Below, piece after piece: positions 1 through 12,143 of a DNA stretch of 64,000 bases. The stretch is from Musa acuminata AAA Group (taxonomy: Eukaryota > Streptophyta > Magnoliopsida > Zingiberales > Musaceae). Every line of letters begins with the position of its first letter. The first letter of the stretch is position 1. The translations under genes were made by a program, and so were the position numbers. The stretch is taken from contig NC_088356.1 in NCBI RefSeq assembly GCF_036884655.1, forward strand, positions 13,037,001 to 13,101,000, read 5' to 3'. The notes under the pieces were generated by a model that was given only the letters and a program-made list of their open reading frames with translations, was not told the DNA's origin and did no database searches.

Positions 1-1441
1 AAGGTCTTCCCAATAGTAAATGACAAGCATCCATAGGGGCAACATTACACCACACTTTATCTTTATAATACTTGCCAATAGAAAATGAAACTAAACATCT
101 TTTAGTTACCTTGATGTCATTTCCTTTTTGCAACCAACATAATTGGTATGGATGTGGATGAGGGATCGTATCCAACTTCAGCTTCTGCACCATCTCCAAA
201 GAAACCACGTTCTCAAAACTGCCACTGTCGATGATCACCAAGCACACCTTGCCAAGAGAAGTGCATTTAGTGTGAAACACATTTTTTCTCACCCAACTTT
301 CATCATCGGCCATATATGACACTTGTAAACTACGTTGCAATACAATAGACAAACCATGATCAGCATAAGTAATCTCTTCCTCATCATCATCGTATTTTGG
401 TTCGTTGTCAGTTTCATCTTCTCCTCCATCACTATGGTCTTCAACCAAAGTTACAATCCTCCTATTTGGACAATCTGATGCGATATGCCCAAAACCATGA
501 CATTTGAAGCATTTTCGGCCACTTGGGGTAGAAGAATTAGGTGTTTTTTTGCTGCCAGCAGATTCTTCACCCTTTTCTTGCACCTTCGATATCACCTTGC
601 TTTGGACAGTAGGCTTGGAACTTCCTCCTTTTGTGTAGCCTTCTTTTGAGCTATACCGAAAACTCTTTTCAAACTTCTGTTGCTTTTCAACTTTTAATGC
701 CAGCTTGCTCACATCATTTAAAGACCAATATGGCTGTAGCTGAACAACTTTAGCAATCTCATACTTCAGACCTCCCAAGTATCTTGCAATTGTTTGCTCT
801 TCCGGTTCCACAAGCTCTCCTTTTAACATTAAATTATCAAATTCTGCAGTGTACTCCTCCACACTAAGATCTTTTTGCTTGAAATCATGTATTTTGAGAA
901 AGATCTCTTGTCTATAATTATGAGGTAAATATTTTCTCTTTAGCTCCCTTTTTATTTTCTCCCATGTAACGATCTTACTCTTCCCCTTACGTTCTCTTAG
1001 TTTCTTCAGATTTTCCCACCAAAAAGATGCATTCCGCCTGAGTTTGAGTGCCACAAGTTTGACCTTCTTTTGTTCCGGTGGTTCATGAAAATCGAAAATT
1101 CTTTCTACTGTATTAAGCCAATCGATAAAGTCATCAACATTTATTTTACCTTCAAATTCAGGAATATCAAATCTGGGGTTATATTTATTCTGCCACTCGT
1201 CTTGGACTTCATTTCTTCTCCGACATCTTCTCGACTCCCTTGGAAGAAGTGTATCATCATCAGAAGTAAACTCTCGAGCTTCATTTTCATATTTGTTATG
1301 TCTACTCTGAAGTTCATCGATTATCTCTTTTTTTTCTTGTAGGCTACGCAGCAATTTTCGTAGCTGCAGCCTCAACGACTCAGCGTCATCTTCGTGATCG
1401 CTACCTTCACCAACTACATCTTTTCCATTCCGCCTTGCCAT
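1..1441 (-). CDS. Ty3/gypsy gag-protease, partial, runs off left edge
   Basis: Read on the minus strand from the ATG at 1441, the frame stays open for 480 codons to the window edge, so no stop codon is seen. The N-terminus is acidic and probably coiled. A retrotransposon gag domain follows (residues about 100-240, including a WW-containing segment near 1020). A CCHC zinc knuckle lies at about 484-525 (CFKCHGFGHIASDC), then an acidic linker. The aspartic protease has an IDSGS active site at about 220-235, followed by the segment MDACHLLLGRP at the edge. Gag packages RNA and the protease matures the polyprotein. The primer site and LTR lie just upstream (1451-2126). The lineage looks like a chromovirus, but RT and chromodomain fall outside the window. 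The lack of any stop suggests a young, possibly autonomous copy. Confidence 0.9.
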   Translation of the reverse strand, partial: MARRNGKDVVGEGSDHEDDAESLRLQLRKLLRSLQEKKEIIDELQSRHNKYENEAREFTSDDDTLLPRESRRCRRRNEVQDEWQNKYNPRFDIPEFEGKINVDDFIDWLNTVERIFDFHEPPEQKKVKLVALKLRRNASFWWENLKKLRERKGKSKIVTWEKIKRELKRKYLPHNYRQEIFLKIHDFKQKDLSVEEYTAEFDNLMLKGELVEPEEQTIARYLGGLKYEIAKVVQLQPYWSLNDVSKLALKVEKQQKFEKSFRYSSKEGYTKGGSSKPTVQSKVISKVQEKGEESAGSKKTPNSSTPSGRKCFKCHGFGHIASDCPNRRIVTLVEDHSDGGEDETDNEPKYDDDEEEITYADHGLSIVLQRSLQVSYMADDESWVRKNVFHTKCTSLGKVCLVIIDSGSFENVVSLEMVQKLKLDTIPHPHPYQLCWLQKGNDIKVTKRCLVSFSIGKYYKDKVWCNVAPMDACHLLLGRP

Positions 1442-1450
1442 GATCTCTAG

Positions 1451-1468
1451 CCTTTAGCTCTGATACCA
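1451..1468 (-). other. Primer binding site of the gypsy element
   Basis: The minus strand reads TGGTATCAGAGC followed by TAAAGG, the usual plant LTR-retrotransposon primer site complementary to the 3' end of initiator methionine tRNA. It lies between the LTR end (1472) and the gag ATG (1441), as expected for a 5' end. Confidence 0.85.
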
Positions 1469-1471
1469 AAC

Positions 1472-2126
1472 TGATACCGGGGAGGGAAAAATGCAGAATG
1501 GATGTCGATAGAAAACCGATATAATAGTTGTTCAGATAGAAAATGTCACAAAAGGCAAGGAACGCACTTTTGATGAAACTTCGATAAAACGATATATAGC
1601 TCACCACCAAGTTTAAAAATCAAAAGGGATACAGAAGATCACCACCCTAATGATAATAAACAAGGATACAGAACTGAAAGCGAAAGACTCACCACTCAAG
1701 GACGCATCCAAGAGATACAGAGTTCAAAAGAGCACTCCAAGAGAGCTTCTGCCAATATCCTCAGTTTTTCTAAAAGTGCTTTCTAAGTCCTAAACACCAA
1801 AATAAATACTAGTGCATGAAACAACCCTTCATGCATAGGGAATTTCGAAATTAAGTGTTTACAGCTAGAACCAACTATTTTAATGCACTCATTAATAATG
1901 AAGAAATGTTCACAGCTGCCAACCAACTCCTTTAATGCATTCCTTTGTCTTGAAGAAAAGCACCTTGAAACAGCTTTAACTTTGTGCAGAGAATATGCTG
2001 ATGAGCTGTCATTTTTTAGTGTGCTGAGATAAAGATTATGAGGCATCATTATTGACTGAAAAAGATACTAGATCATAATCAAGGCTCATATAATCAGATT
2101 GTAGTAAATTAGACACTCCCGTGTCA
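1472..2126 (-). repeat. 5' LTR of the gypsy element
   Basis: On the plus strand the LTR begins TGATACCGGGG immediately beyond the primer site. It probably ends at GTGTCA (2126), giving TGACAC...GTATCA termini in the element's own orientation and about 655 bp. The inner end is secure because it abuts the primer site. The outer end is inferred from where copia LTR homology begins (about 2127-2130). The partner LTR is outside the window, so neither LTR divergence nor the target duplication can be read. Confidence 0.7.
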
Positions 2127-2369
2127 CCTATTATCATTATTATTGATAGTGGAAGTTTGAGGTGGACTACGGTCCCGTGGTTTTTCCCACATTGGGTTTT
2201 CCACGTTAAAAAGATTTGGTCTCACTGTGTGATTGGTTTTTTGCTCTATTGTTTATGTTGTGCTAGTTGATATTTACATTTGAATATTAAGTTGGTATTT
2301 TGATGAGGAACCCATTTTGATACACAAAGAGGGAAATGAATATTCTGCTTTAATAGGTTTTTCCCAACA
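2127..2369 (+). repeat. Ty1/copia LTR stub
   Basis: This stretch is the reverse complement of the start of the copia LTRs at 20600, 25299 and 29942. It includes the segment around GAGGTGGACTACGGTCCCGTGG and the terminal CCCAACA at 2369. Its other part is missing where the gypsy LTR begins, so the gypsy element either inserted into it or a deletion joined them. No internal copia sequence follows; 2370-2474 is short unassigned DNA. Confidence 0.7.
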
Positions 2370-2474
2370 CTAAGTGACAGATATGATATTTTAAAACACT
2401 ATTGCCTATGGATTAAGAGCTTCATAGCCAATTACTTTAAGTACATTTGGCTGAATCAAAATAGCTATTATTAT

Positions 2475-3338
2475 TGTCAGGATCAAGTCGACACTAAGAG
2501 AGGGATGAATTAGTGCTTTTAGAGAATTACGTCGATCGTAAAAATTCATACGATAAAATCGTATTAGAAAAACGTTCAAGGTTAAAGATGTTCGTAGGAG
2601 AGTGATGAAGATGTAAAATAGTTGCAAAGTAAGTAAATAGCAAAGAAGAGAAGCCATACCAATTTTATAGTGGTTCGATCGTTATAACCTATGTCCACTA
2701 TTGATTCCTCCTCTGTTGAGGCCATTGATAGTCTTTCTTTAATGGGCGAAGACCAACCACTCTCTTACAACACTTTCTGTTTAGGAGATAACCTTTACAA
2801 CCCACTCACCTCTCTCTTAAACTGAAATCAATACTTAGAGTTAGAGAAGGGAAATTCTCATAAGATTACAATAGTATTTTTTCTAATTTTTGTTCTTAGT
2901 TAATGTGTTAACTAAGCATGGATGAGTGAAGTTTTTATATGCCCCAGATGGATTCAAATTTGGTGCCAAAATGGTCTCATCCCAGGTTTTCGGGATACTA
3001 ATAGCGCTTCGTCCGATCCTTCGATGCATCGTTCTCTCCTTTGTCGTATTGCTCAATCAGTATGTTGACTCCCGCAACTTCCGATCTCCTTGGCGTAATG
3101 TCTAATCCTTCAGCCCGATGCCCGAACTCATGACACAAAGTCCTTCTGCCAGCACATCGACCGATCCCTCGACCCAACGTCCAATCTCCTGACATATTCA
3201 ACTATGGCCCAACATCTGATTCCTCCTACTTTAATCAATTTGCCTCTCCTTGATCAAAGCTAGTCCTGCGTTACTCAAAACGCAGATTAGATCACAAACT
3301 CATCAATTGATTTCAACATCAAAATCCGAGATTTAACA
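2475..3338 (-). repeat. 3' LTR of a SIRE-like copia derivative (LTR A)
   Basis: It begins TGTCAGGA and ends TTTAACA. It is followed at once by ATCTCCCCCTTTTT, which on the minus strand is a purine-rich tract (AAAAAGGGGGAGAT) marking the internal side of a 3' LTR. The first 300 bp align by eye with 6196-6500, and the last 340 bp with 12350-12690 and 8160-8450. The element is therefore minus-strand oriented, with this as its downstream LTR. Confidence 0.75.
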
Positions 3339-5296
3339 ATCTCCCCCTTTTTAATAATGACAATCAATTGATGATGGAGTTTAAACTAAACTCCACCCAT
3401 CAATGTATCATATTGATAAAAACTTTGAATTTAAAAAATCATGACTATTTCATCATTACATGCATCATGAATATTGAAGGAACCAATGAATCACATCATG
3501 TACATCTTAAAATCATGAGTATTTCATACATAATCAAAGTATACCATGCATGATCATCATCATAAATTCTCCCTCTTTGTCATCAACAAAAAGGAGAAGT
3601 ACAACTGGTAAGTTTCAAGCTAGTAATTTAGCAAAATTTATATCACTTTAGAACATGCAAGCTAACAAGTTGGCAAGTGTTACTTCTCTTTAAAGTATGA
3701 AGGTTAGCAAGTTTTGCTTCTCTTAAGATAGTAAGCTAGCACTTTTCTCTTGAGATGTGCAAGATAGTAATTTTTTATTTCTTTGAAATATGCAACCGTG
3801 CAATTTTGTTTTCCTTTGCAAAGTGCAAACTAGCAATTTTTGCTTCCTTTTATAAGCTAGTAAGTTTTCTTTCTTTGAAATGTGTAAACTAGTAATTTTT
3901 TATTTCTTTTGTGATATGCAAGCTAGCAAGACTTTCTCCCCCTTTATTATTGTTAAAGAGAATGAAAGAATACAATGGTGTAATTTTTTTCTTTTTTACA
4001 CCAATGATTCAATCATATCATGAGATATACAAATCATAAATACAAGAGAATTGTATATCATAAAATTCAAGTCTAAGTGACATATGGTTAATTTAAATGC
4101 ATCTCTTCTTTAGAAAATACCAAGAAGAATCGTAGGAGGACAATTAATGAAAATATCTTGATTTATAATAAATCTTAATTATCAAATATCGAGAAATCAA
4201 GATCATGATTATGATAAAATTTTCTCTATGGCAAAAGGAAACATAGGAGAACTTGATTCAAGCATAAGAAATATCAAGTCATGAAGATCATGATTCATAA
4301 AAAAATAAATCTCAATCCATAAAATTTTCTTGTAAGAAATGCCAAGTCATCATCATCATCACTTTGAGCATGATACTAAAATAATAAATTTTTAAATCAT
4401 TATTACTTGGGTATGCATGATACTAAAATATGATTTCAAATCATTAAGGTATAACATACACAATTTCAAACCATTATCAAGGTCATAGTTTGTTTGCATA
4501 AATCTCTTCTTTGGTAAATGGTAAGAAGAAATCATCAAAGATAGAAAAGATTTTGATTCTCTAGAGAAATCAAAAGAAAGTTCATGATTCGATTGGAAAA
4601 TTTTCATTCAAATTCAATTTGTTAACTCCAAACTCATCATCAAAATCACTTTTCTTACATTTGAAAAATTCATTGAAAACAATGTATATTGATTCCTATG
4701 AGATTAAAAATAGCTAAAATTCTTTGAGTTCATTTGTGTGATTGATTTTATACTAGCATGCTCTAATCTTACATACAAAAGCATTACATTATCATTTAAA
4801 ACCCTAAAGCAATATGAAAATCATCAAGATCAATATATTATTATTTGTGTAATCATGAACTATCTTCAATCAAAATATTTATTATAACAAAAATCATCAA
4901 GTTTCAATCATGATCTTTCCTTTATTATTTTTAGTTATAGTAGTATATTTTTCTTCTTTAAGTGAATCTAACTCTTCATATTTGGTGTAATGAGTTAACA
5001 TGTAATTGTTATACTCATTTTTTTTATTTTTTTTAAATCACTAGAAAGAGAAGCATGATACCTTTTTTTTATATTTTATTTTTCTTACTAATTTAAAAAT
5101 AACTCATGAAATATATCAAGTAATTTTATAGTAAATTAAAGAGGTTTCAATTAAGTCACTTACCTCGTTGTTGAAAGCCACCAAGGCGTAATTTGCCACC
5201 TCTTCTTTGTCAGTTTACTTCTTATCTTCGGATGCACTCAAATCGTCCCTAAGTCGCTTTAAGTGTTTTCTTTTTATTTTGTAGCTTCTTCTTTAC
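3339..5296. other. AT-rich internal spacer of the SIRE-like derivative, no gene
   Basis: This stretch carries no coding domain. It has many imperfect, irregularly spaced copies of a GCAAGCTAGCAA-like word (for example 3650-3930), poly-T runs and AT-rich filler. The same type of spacer lies next to the purine tract at 8580-9320. Reverse transcriptase and integrase are absent, so the element is a non-autonomous deletion derivative. Confidence 0.6.
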
Positions 5297-5980
5297 TTAG
5301 GGATATTCACTTTTGAAGTACCCCGGCCAATTACATTCATAGCAAGTTGTTTTATCCTTTTTAAGTTTATTTTTATTCTTAGATTCTTGTTTTATGAGCT
5401 TCTTTAATTTTATTGTGAGGAGTTCAAGGTCATCATTGCTTAAGCTTTCGCTCAAGTGGTCTTCTTTTGTTCTAAGTATCAAATCCTTCTTGTTTTTTAG
5501 AAGATTGTCCTCATGTTCATCATATACCTAGCACATCATTTCATATATCATTAATGAATCAATAAGTTTTTCCAATGAAAATTTGCTTAAGTACTTTGTC
5601 TCTTGTATTATAGTTACTTTCAGATCTCAACTCTTTGGAATGGATCTTAGAATCTTATTTATAAGTTCAAGATTAGAAAAATATTTGCTAAGAGCTTTTA
5701 AACTAGTAATGACATTCGTAAAACAGGTGTACATGTCAACAATAATTTCGTTTGGCTTCATTCGAAATAGTTCAAAATCATGTATCAAAAGGTTTATTTT
5801 AGACTCTTCAGTTCCATTCATGCCTTCATGAGTTACTTCTAGTGTGTGCCAAATCTCATATGCAATTTCACATAAAGAAATATGATTAAACTCATTTTTG
5901 TTCAAAGCATAGAATAAAGCGTTCATAGCTCTAGCATTCAAAGAAAAAGCTTTCTTCTCCAAATCATTCAATTTATTCAT
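5297..5980 (-). pseudogene. Decayed SIRE/Maximus-like copia gag (UBN2-type)
   Basis: The minus strand encodes a recognisable copia gag core from 5980 to 5627, with segments such as FSLNARAMNALFYALNKNEF, IWHTLEVTHEG and LINKILRSIPKS. After a break it continues at 5482-5297 with a decayed zinc knuckle (CYECNWPGYFKSEYP, in which the His and last Cys are lost). The N-terminal part (5981-6180) is also recognisable but carries stops. Copia gag normally forms the particle shell; this copy cannot be translated whole. It is homologous to the plus-strand gag at 11271-12143. No pol follows downstream. Confidence 0.8.
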
Positions 5981-6180
5981 CGGATTAGAATACTTTTAAA
6001 AATTATTTTCAATAATATTCTATAAATTAAAATCCATAGAAAGCAAGAAAACTCTCATTCGAGTTTTTCAATACGTGTAGTTTATCCCATTGAATATATA
6101 AGGACGAATGATAGAGTGACCCTCTTGAAAGTCAAAAAAAGCCATCTCTCTTAGGTGTTAAACCAAATAGAGAGAAACAT

Positions 6181-6193
6181 GGCTTTGATACCA
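6181..6193 (-). other. Primer binding site of the SIRE-like derivative
   Basis: The minus strand reads TGGTATCAAAGCC directly inside LTR B. It resembles the initiator methionine tRNA primer site with one change from the usual TGGTATCAGAGC, and it fixes the minus orientation of the element. Confidence 0.75.
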
Positions 6194-6195
6194 AT

Positions 6196-6970
6196 TGGTA
6201 GGATAAGTCGGCACTAAGATGGGAGGGTGAAATAGTGCTTTTGGAGAATTATGTCGATCGTGAAAATTCATACGATAAAACTATATCGAAAAGACGTTCA
6301 AGCTAAAAGATATTCATAGGAGAGTGATGAAGATGTAAAGTAGTAGCAAAGTAAGTAAATAGCAAAGAAGAGAAGGAACACCAATTTTATAGTGGTTCGG
6401 TTGTTATAACCTATGTTCACTCCCGATTCCTCCTCCATTGAGACCATCGACATCCACTAACAATCTTTATTCAATGGGCGAAGACCAACCACCCTCTTAC
6501 AACACTTTCTCCTTTTCATAGGTTTAGGAGATAATATTTTTAACTCACTCACCCCTCTCTTAAATTGAAATCAAGACTTAGAGCTAGAGGAGGGAAATTC
6601 TCATAAAATTACAATAGCATTTTTCCTAATTTTTGTTCTCAGTTGATGTGTTAACCGAGCAGGGATGAGTGAGATTTTTATAGACCCCCAAATGGATTCA
6701 AATTTAAAGTTAAAACGGTCTCATCCTAGGTTTTCTGGGTAATGACAATACCATCACCAATATTGGGCAGTACCACTGCTTGTCATACTAATAACTGTCG
6801 ATACCACTGCTTGTCATTCTAACACTGGGCGACACCACCGCTAATCTGACAACTGACACTAAGCAGTACCATTGCCCAGTCTGGTGGTACCACTACCTGA
6901 CACAGTCTGGAAGACTATGTTTAGGTGGTACCACTGCCTAGTCTGACAACACCACCTCTTGACACAGTTT
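6196..6970 (-). repeat. 5' LTR of the SIRE-like derivative (LTR B, first part)
   Basis: It begins TGGTAGGATAAGTCGGCACTAAG, matching LTR A at 2475 over several hundred bases. Its later part (6740-6970) carries repeated GGTACCAC-type motifs that LTR A lacks. The LTR is interrupted at 6971, where a related LTR with its own TGTTAGGAACG terminus starts. Its missing distal part appears to resume at about 12144-12690. Confidence 0.65.
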
Positions 6971-8450
6971 TGTTAGGAACGAGTCAGTACTAAGGGGGGG
7001 GGTTGATTTAGTGCAGTGGTAAAAATTACGTCGGTTTGAAAATATCATTGTGATTAAACTCGTTTCGAAAGATGTTAACTTGAAAGCATATAGAAGAGTG
7101 TAATGGATGTAAAGCAAGTAAAGAAGGGTAGTTTACAGTAAATGTAAATTATAAGAAGTAAATGCAAACCAAGTTATAGTGGTTCGGTCGTTGTGACCTA
7201 CATCCACTCTACTGATTCCTCTTCTGTCGAGGCCATCGACATCCACTAATGATCTTTTTTCAATCGGCGAAGATCAACCACCCTTACAACTCGATTCTCC
7301 TTTTGATAGGTTCAGGAGAGAACCTTTACAACCCTACTTACTCCTCCTTAAACAGAATTCTAAACACTTAGGCTAGAGGAGGAGAACTCTCAAGATTACA
7401 ATAGTGTTTTTCTCAATTTGTATACTCAGTTGTGTATATGTTAACTAAGGATGAGAGGGGTATTTATAAGCCTCAAGTTAATTCAAACTTGGAGCCTAAC
7501 AAGGTCTCATCCCGGGTTTCCTAGGTCTTGACGGTACCACCGCCTGTGCTGGGCAGTACCACCGTCTGCAGCTCTGACATTGGACAGTACTACCGCCTAG
7601 TTTAGTGGTACCACTGCTTGACACTGACATTGGGTGGTACCACCACCTGACACAGTCTCAGAGACTATGCCACGATAGTGGCACCTGTTAGGTTACTATT
7701 TGAGCCTTTTCACTTAGCCCAACATAGTCCAACATGGGCCCAACTGGCCCCTAATTAGGTTGGTTCAATTTAAATCCAATTATATGCTAACTACGAAATT
7801 TAAGACATATACTAAGCTAAATAAGTCTGGTTTCTTCCGGCGAGCTTCCAATGATCTTCCAACGAACTTCCGATGATCTCTCTACAATGTTCCAGTGGAC
7901 TCCCGACAAGCTCCTAGACTTCATGACGATCTTCTTGGTGAGTTCTGATGAACTTCTTCGGCAAGCTCCTAGACTTCTCGATCAAATCCCACAGAACTTC
8001 TAACGAACGTCCGGACTTCCGACGAACTCTCGAACTCCCAGCGAAATCTCGTTTTTGACTCCGAGACTTCATTTTGCTTTATTCCTTGATCGCTATCGTA
8101 GTTAATCCTACATAAGTAAAATCTACTTCGATCTAGATAATTATTACAAAGCTTGAACTATGTTGTTTGGCATATCATTGGTTCATCGGTGCTTCGTCCG
8201 AATCTTCGGCACATCGTCCTCTCTTGCGGCCTATTGCCCAATCGGTCATTTGACCTTCGTAACTTCAATATCCTTGGCATAATTTTTGCTCTTCTTGGTC
8301 CGATGCCCGAACTCATAGCCCAAAGCCTTTTGCCGATATGTTGACCGATCCTCCAGCTCGATGTCCAATCTTCTGACATATTTTTCTCTGGCCCAACATG
8401 AGTCTTCCTATTTTAATTCTCTCCTTGATCAAAGCTTCCTATGTCACTTA
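6971..8450 (-). repeat. LTR of a second SIRE-like element (LTR C)
   Basis: It begins TGTTAGGAACGAGTCAGTAC with a G-homopolymer. The same end occurs inverted at 11152-11171 next to a primer site. The body includes GGTACC-rich repeats (7532-7660), a stretch rich in CTTCCGACGAACTTC-like words (7840-8060) and a distal part matching 3000-3340 and 12330-12600. It is followed by AAACTCCCCCTATC, the likely purine tract on the minus strand. The distal boundary is approximate. Confidence 0.6.
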
Positions 8451-10490
8451 AATGCACATTAAATCATGTTATGATGAAGTTTAAATAAACTCCCCCTATC
8501 AATATACTATATTGATAAAATTTTTGGATTCAAAAATCCAAGCAACATGTTATGATAAAATTATGCATAACATCATCATATTTCTCCCCCTTTGTCATAA
8601 ACAAAAAAGAGAAGTGCAACTTTCAAGTGTTTGAGACATAATTTCAAATCATTGCATAATAAACATAATATCAAGTTTTATCATCATGCAAGCTAGTAAT
8701 TTTCTTTCTTCTCTTTTAAGAAGTGCAAGCTAGTAATTTTTGCTTCTTTTGCAATGTTTTAGCTAGCAATTTTTGCTTCTTTTGCAAAGTCCAAGCTAGT
8801 AAAATTTTACATCATTTTATAACATGCAAACTAGCAATAATTTTGAGTTTTGTAAGTTTGTAAATTTTGCTAGATGTGTAAGTTAGCATGTTTGCTTTTC
8901 TTTACAATGTTCAAACTAGCAAGTTTCTGAAAAATAATGCAAGATAGCAATGTTTTACATGAAGCAAGCTAACAAATTTTGTATCATGCAAGCTAATGAG
9001 TTTTTTTTTTTGTAAAATTTTTACACCTTTTGATATATGCAAGATAGCATGTTTTTGCATATACTTGAAACATGTAAGCTAGCATTTTTGTATTTCTAGC
9101 AATTCTTTCTTCATTCAATTTGCAAGCTAGCAAATTAGTAAGTTTAATATAATTTTAGAACATGCAAGCTAACAAATTTTACACATGTGAAAGTTGACAA
9201 AATTTTGCATCTTTTGATATGAGCAAATTTTTTTGCTTCTCTTTATGATATACAAATTAGCAAATTTTTTGCTTCTTCTTTAAGTATGCAAACTATCTAG
9301 CAAGCAAGCAAAATTTGCTCCCCATATATCATTGTCTAATAGAAGGGAAGAATATAATATTATAATTCTTTTTCCTTTATTTTAATTTTTAAATCATGAC
9401 AAGATTAAAGTATCAATTCTTTTTCAATATGTTTGTGCATCATTATAGTTTCAAATTAAAATATGCACAATTTTAAAACCTTACATTTCATCCTTATGCA
9501 TGATACCAAATAAATCAATTATCACTATGGACATATCATACATGATACCAAATAAAATTTTTAAATATTTATCACTTATTTTCTCCCCCTTTCCATTAAT
9601 TTTCAAATCATCACATAAAGAATAACAAGAAATATTAATTTGGTGATGAGTTATACTTCATGAAAATAAGGGAGTATCGAAACATGGAAGAAAAATCAAT
9701 TTATGTATACAATATTCCAAACATCAAAGCACATCATCTCAAGTTGTGAGAAAAATAATCAAGGAAACATTATAATTCATTTGGACAAATATTCTCTTTT
9801 ATAAAATGTAAGAAATCATTCGAGAATAAAAAGTGAGTGATCTTGATTTATATAAGGAAAATATCAAGTTTTGATTCCGAGAATTTAAGATCATGATTTC
9901 AATAATGCTTCCTTTTAATATATAGCAAGTAGAATCATACGAGATCAAATAGTAAAAGATGTTCAAAAGAAATGTTAAGTCATGAATTCCGAAAGAGATA
10001 TTCTCTTTAGTAAATGATAAAAAGAGACATAAGAGATCAAATGATATAATATCTTGATTCATGCATAAGAAATCTCAAGTTATAATTCTTGAAAAATGAA
10101 GATAAAAGTTCGTTCAAATTCAAATCGTCAACTCAAAATCATTTTCAAGAGATTCAAAATGGCATAAGTAACTTTATCAATAAGATAGAGAAAAAAAATC
10201 GATAAGATAGAGAAAAAAAAATTTCAAGAAAAATTCTTTCCTCTTTTTAGTTGTTTTAATTCATGTGATTTATTTCATAGAAGTATGTCTTTTTTATTTA
10301 TATCAAATTGAAGCATATATCACCATTTAAACCAAAATATAAATTTTCACGTCATGGTAAAAAATATAACATATTAAACATAAGGCCTCTTTAAACAAGT
10401 GATTTGGTTTATCATTTTGATTCCAATGATAATATATTTTTCTTTTTATGAGTTTCATTTTGTGTGATTGATTTCATTTTGTATTCCAAT
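8451..10490. other. AT-rich internal spacer of the second SIRE-like element, no gene
   Basis: No coding domain is visible. The stretch has frequent GCAAGCTAGCAA-like words (8690-9320) as in 3600-3930, and the segment TTTCTCCCCCTTTGTCAT near 8580 parallels 3567. Short ORFs here look like chance. Confidence 0.55.
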
Positions 10491-10539
10491 GATAATACAA
10501 TGATATCCCCAGCAGAGTCGTCAATTGTTGAATCTCGAA

Positions 10540-11171
10540 TTTTGATGATGAAACCAATTGATAGTGGTACCACCTAATGTTAGTGCTGCAAGCGATGTTA
10601 CCGCCCAGCACAGGCGGTGGTACCACTAGGACCCGGGAAACCCGGTATGAGACCTTTTTAGACTCTAAGTTTGAATCAACTTGAGGCCTATAAATACCCC
10701 TCTCATCCTCGATTAACATATACACAACTGAGTATACAAATTGGGAAAAATGTTGTTGTAATCTTGAGAGTATTTAGAATTTTGTTTAGAGAGGAGTAAG
10801 TGGGGTTGTAAAGGTTCTCTCCTGAACCAATCAAAAGGAGAATCGAGTTGTAAGGGTGGTTGATCTTTGTCCATTAAAGGAAGATCATTAGTGGATGCCA
10901 AAGGCTTCGACGGAAGAGGAATCAGTGGAATGGATGTAGGTCACGACGATCGAACCACTATAACTCGGTTTGCATTTACTTCTTGCAATTTACATTTACT
11001 GCAAACTGCCCTTCTTTACTTGCTTTACATCCGCTACAATTTTCTGTATGCTTTCAAGTTAACATCTTCCAAAACGGGTTTAATCGCAACAAGATTTTCA
11101 AACCAACATAATTTTTACCGCTGCACTAATTTACCTTACCCCCCCCCCTCTTAGTGCAGACTCGTTCCTAA
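10540..11171 (+). repeat. Truncated 5' LTR of a SIRE-like element, plus orientation (LTR D)
   Basis: This is the reverse complement of the first part of LTR C and ends CTCGTTCCTAACA at 11171, directly before a primer site. It includes a GGCGGTGGTACC palindromic motif near 10612 and a TATAAATA box near 10690. The upstream boundary is unclear, because the distal LTR half seen in LTR C is missing here. Confidence 0.65.
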
Positions 11172-11186
11172 CAGTTGGTATCAAAA
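11172..11186 (+). other. Primer binding site of the plus-strand SIRE-like element
   Basis: GTTGGTATCAAAACT follows the LTR end directly. It is an initiator methionine tRNA-like primer site in the plus orientation and shows that the gag at 11271 belongs to this LTR. Confidence 0.75.
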
Positions 11187-11270
11187 CTACGTTTTTATCA
11201 TTGGTTTAACATTCAAAGAGAAATTACTCTTTTCGACTTTCAAGAGGGTTACTCTCTCATTCGTCCTCCC

Positions 11271-12143
11271 ATGTTCAATGGGACGGACTACACATATTGG
11301 AAAACTCGAATGAGAGTTTTTTTGCTTTCGTTGAATCTCGATTTATGGAATATAGTCGAATTTGGTTTTCAAAAGTCTTCTCTTCCAATGAACGATTGGA
11401 ATGAGTTGGAGAAGAAGACTTTCTCTTTAAATGCAAAGGCTATGAATGCCTTATTTTACGCTTTAGACAAAAATGAATTCAATCGGGTTTCTACTTGAAA
11501 TCACACACGAAGGCACTAGTAGAGTTAAAGATTCGAAGATTAATAGTTTGATGCATGATTTTGAATTGTTTCGAATGGAATCAAACGAGACTATTGGAGA
11601 TATATATACTCATTTTACGGATGTCATCAATAGTCTAAAAGCTCTTGGTAAAAATTTTTTGAATCTTGAACTTATGAATAAAATTTTACGATCTCTTTCT
11701 AAAACTTGGGATCCTAAAGTAACGGCCATTCAAGAAGCCAAAGATTTAAATACTTTTTCGATCGAAGAACTTATCGGGTCTTTGATGACCTACGAAATGA
11801 CCAATGTGACACATGACGAACTTGAGAATAACCTTCCAAAGAATAGAAAGGATTTTACACTTAGAATAAAAGAAGACCACTCGAGCGAAAGTTCAAGTGA
11901 TGGTGAATTTGAACCTCTCACATTAAAGATTAAAAAGTTGTTAAAACAAGAATAAAAAATTAAAAGAAAACTTAAAAAGAACGTAACTACTTGGTATGAA
12001 CACAAGAAGAAAAAATCACTTTGGGATGAAACAAGTATCTCCAAGGAAGAGGAGCAAACCAATGAAGACGAAATGACAAACTTCGCTTTGGTGACTCTCG
12101 ACAATGAGGTAAAATACTCAACAAGTTTAGGAGACAATGTTTG
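11271..12143 (+). pseudogene. Broken SIRE/Maximus-like copia gag
   Basis: The frame opens at 11271 (MFNGTDYTYWKTRMRVFL), runs through DKNEFNRVST and stops at about 11498. A second frame from about 11473 continues with LEITHEGTSR, NKILRSL and KTWDPKVTAIQEAKDL to a stop at 11955, and a lysine-rich tail can be followed to about 12136. Compared with the sister copy at 5980-5627, a short segment around ISLCEIAYEIW is deleted, which explains the frameshift. No zinc knuckle, protease or pol follows, because LTR-like sequence starts at about 12144. The fragment is not functional. Confidence 0.8.
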
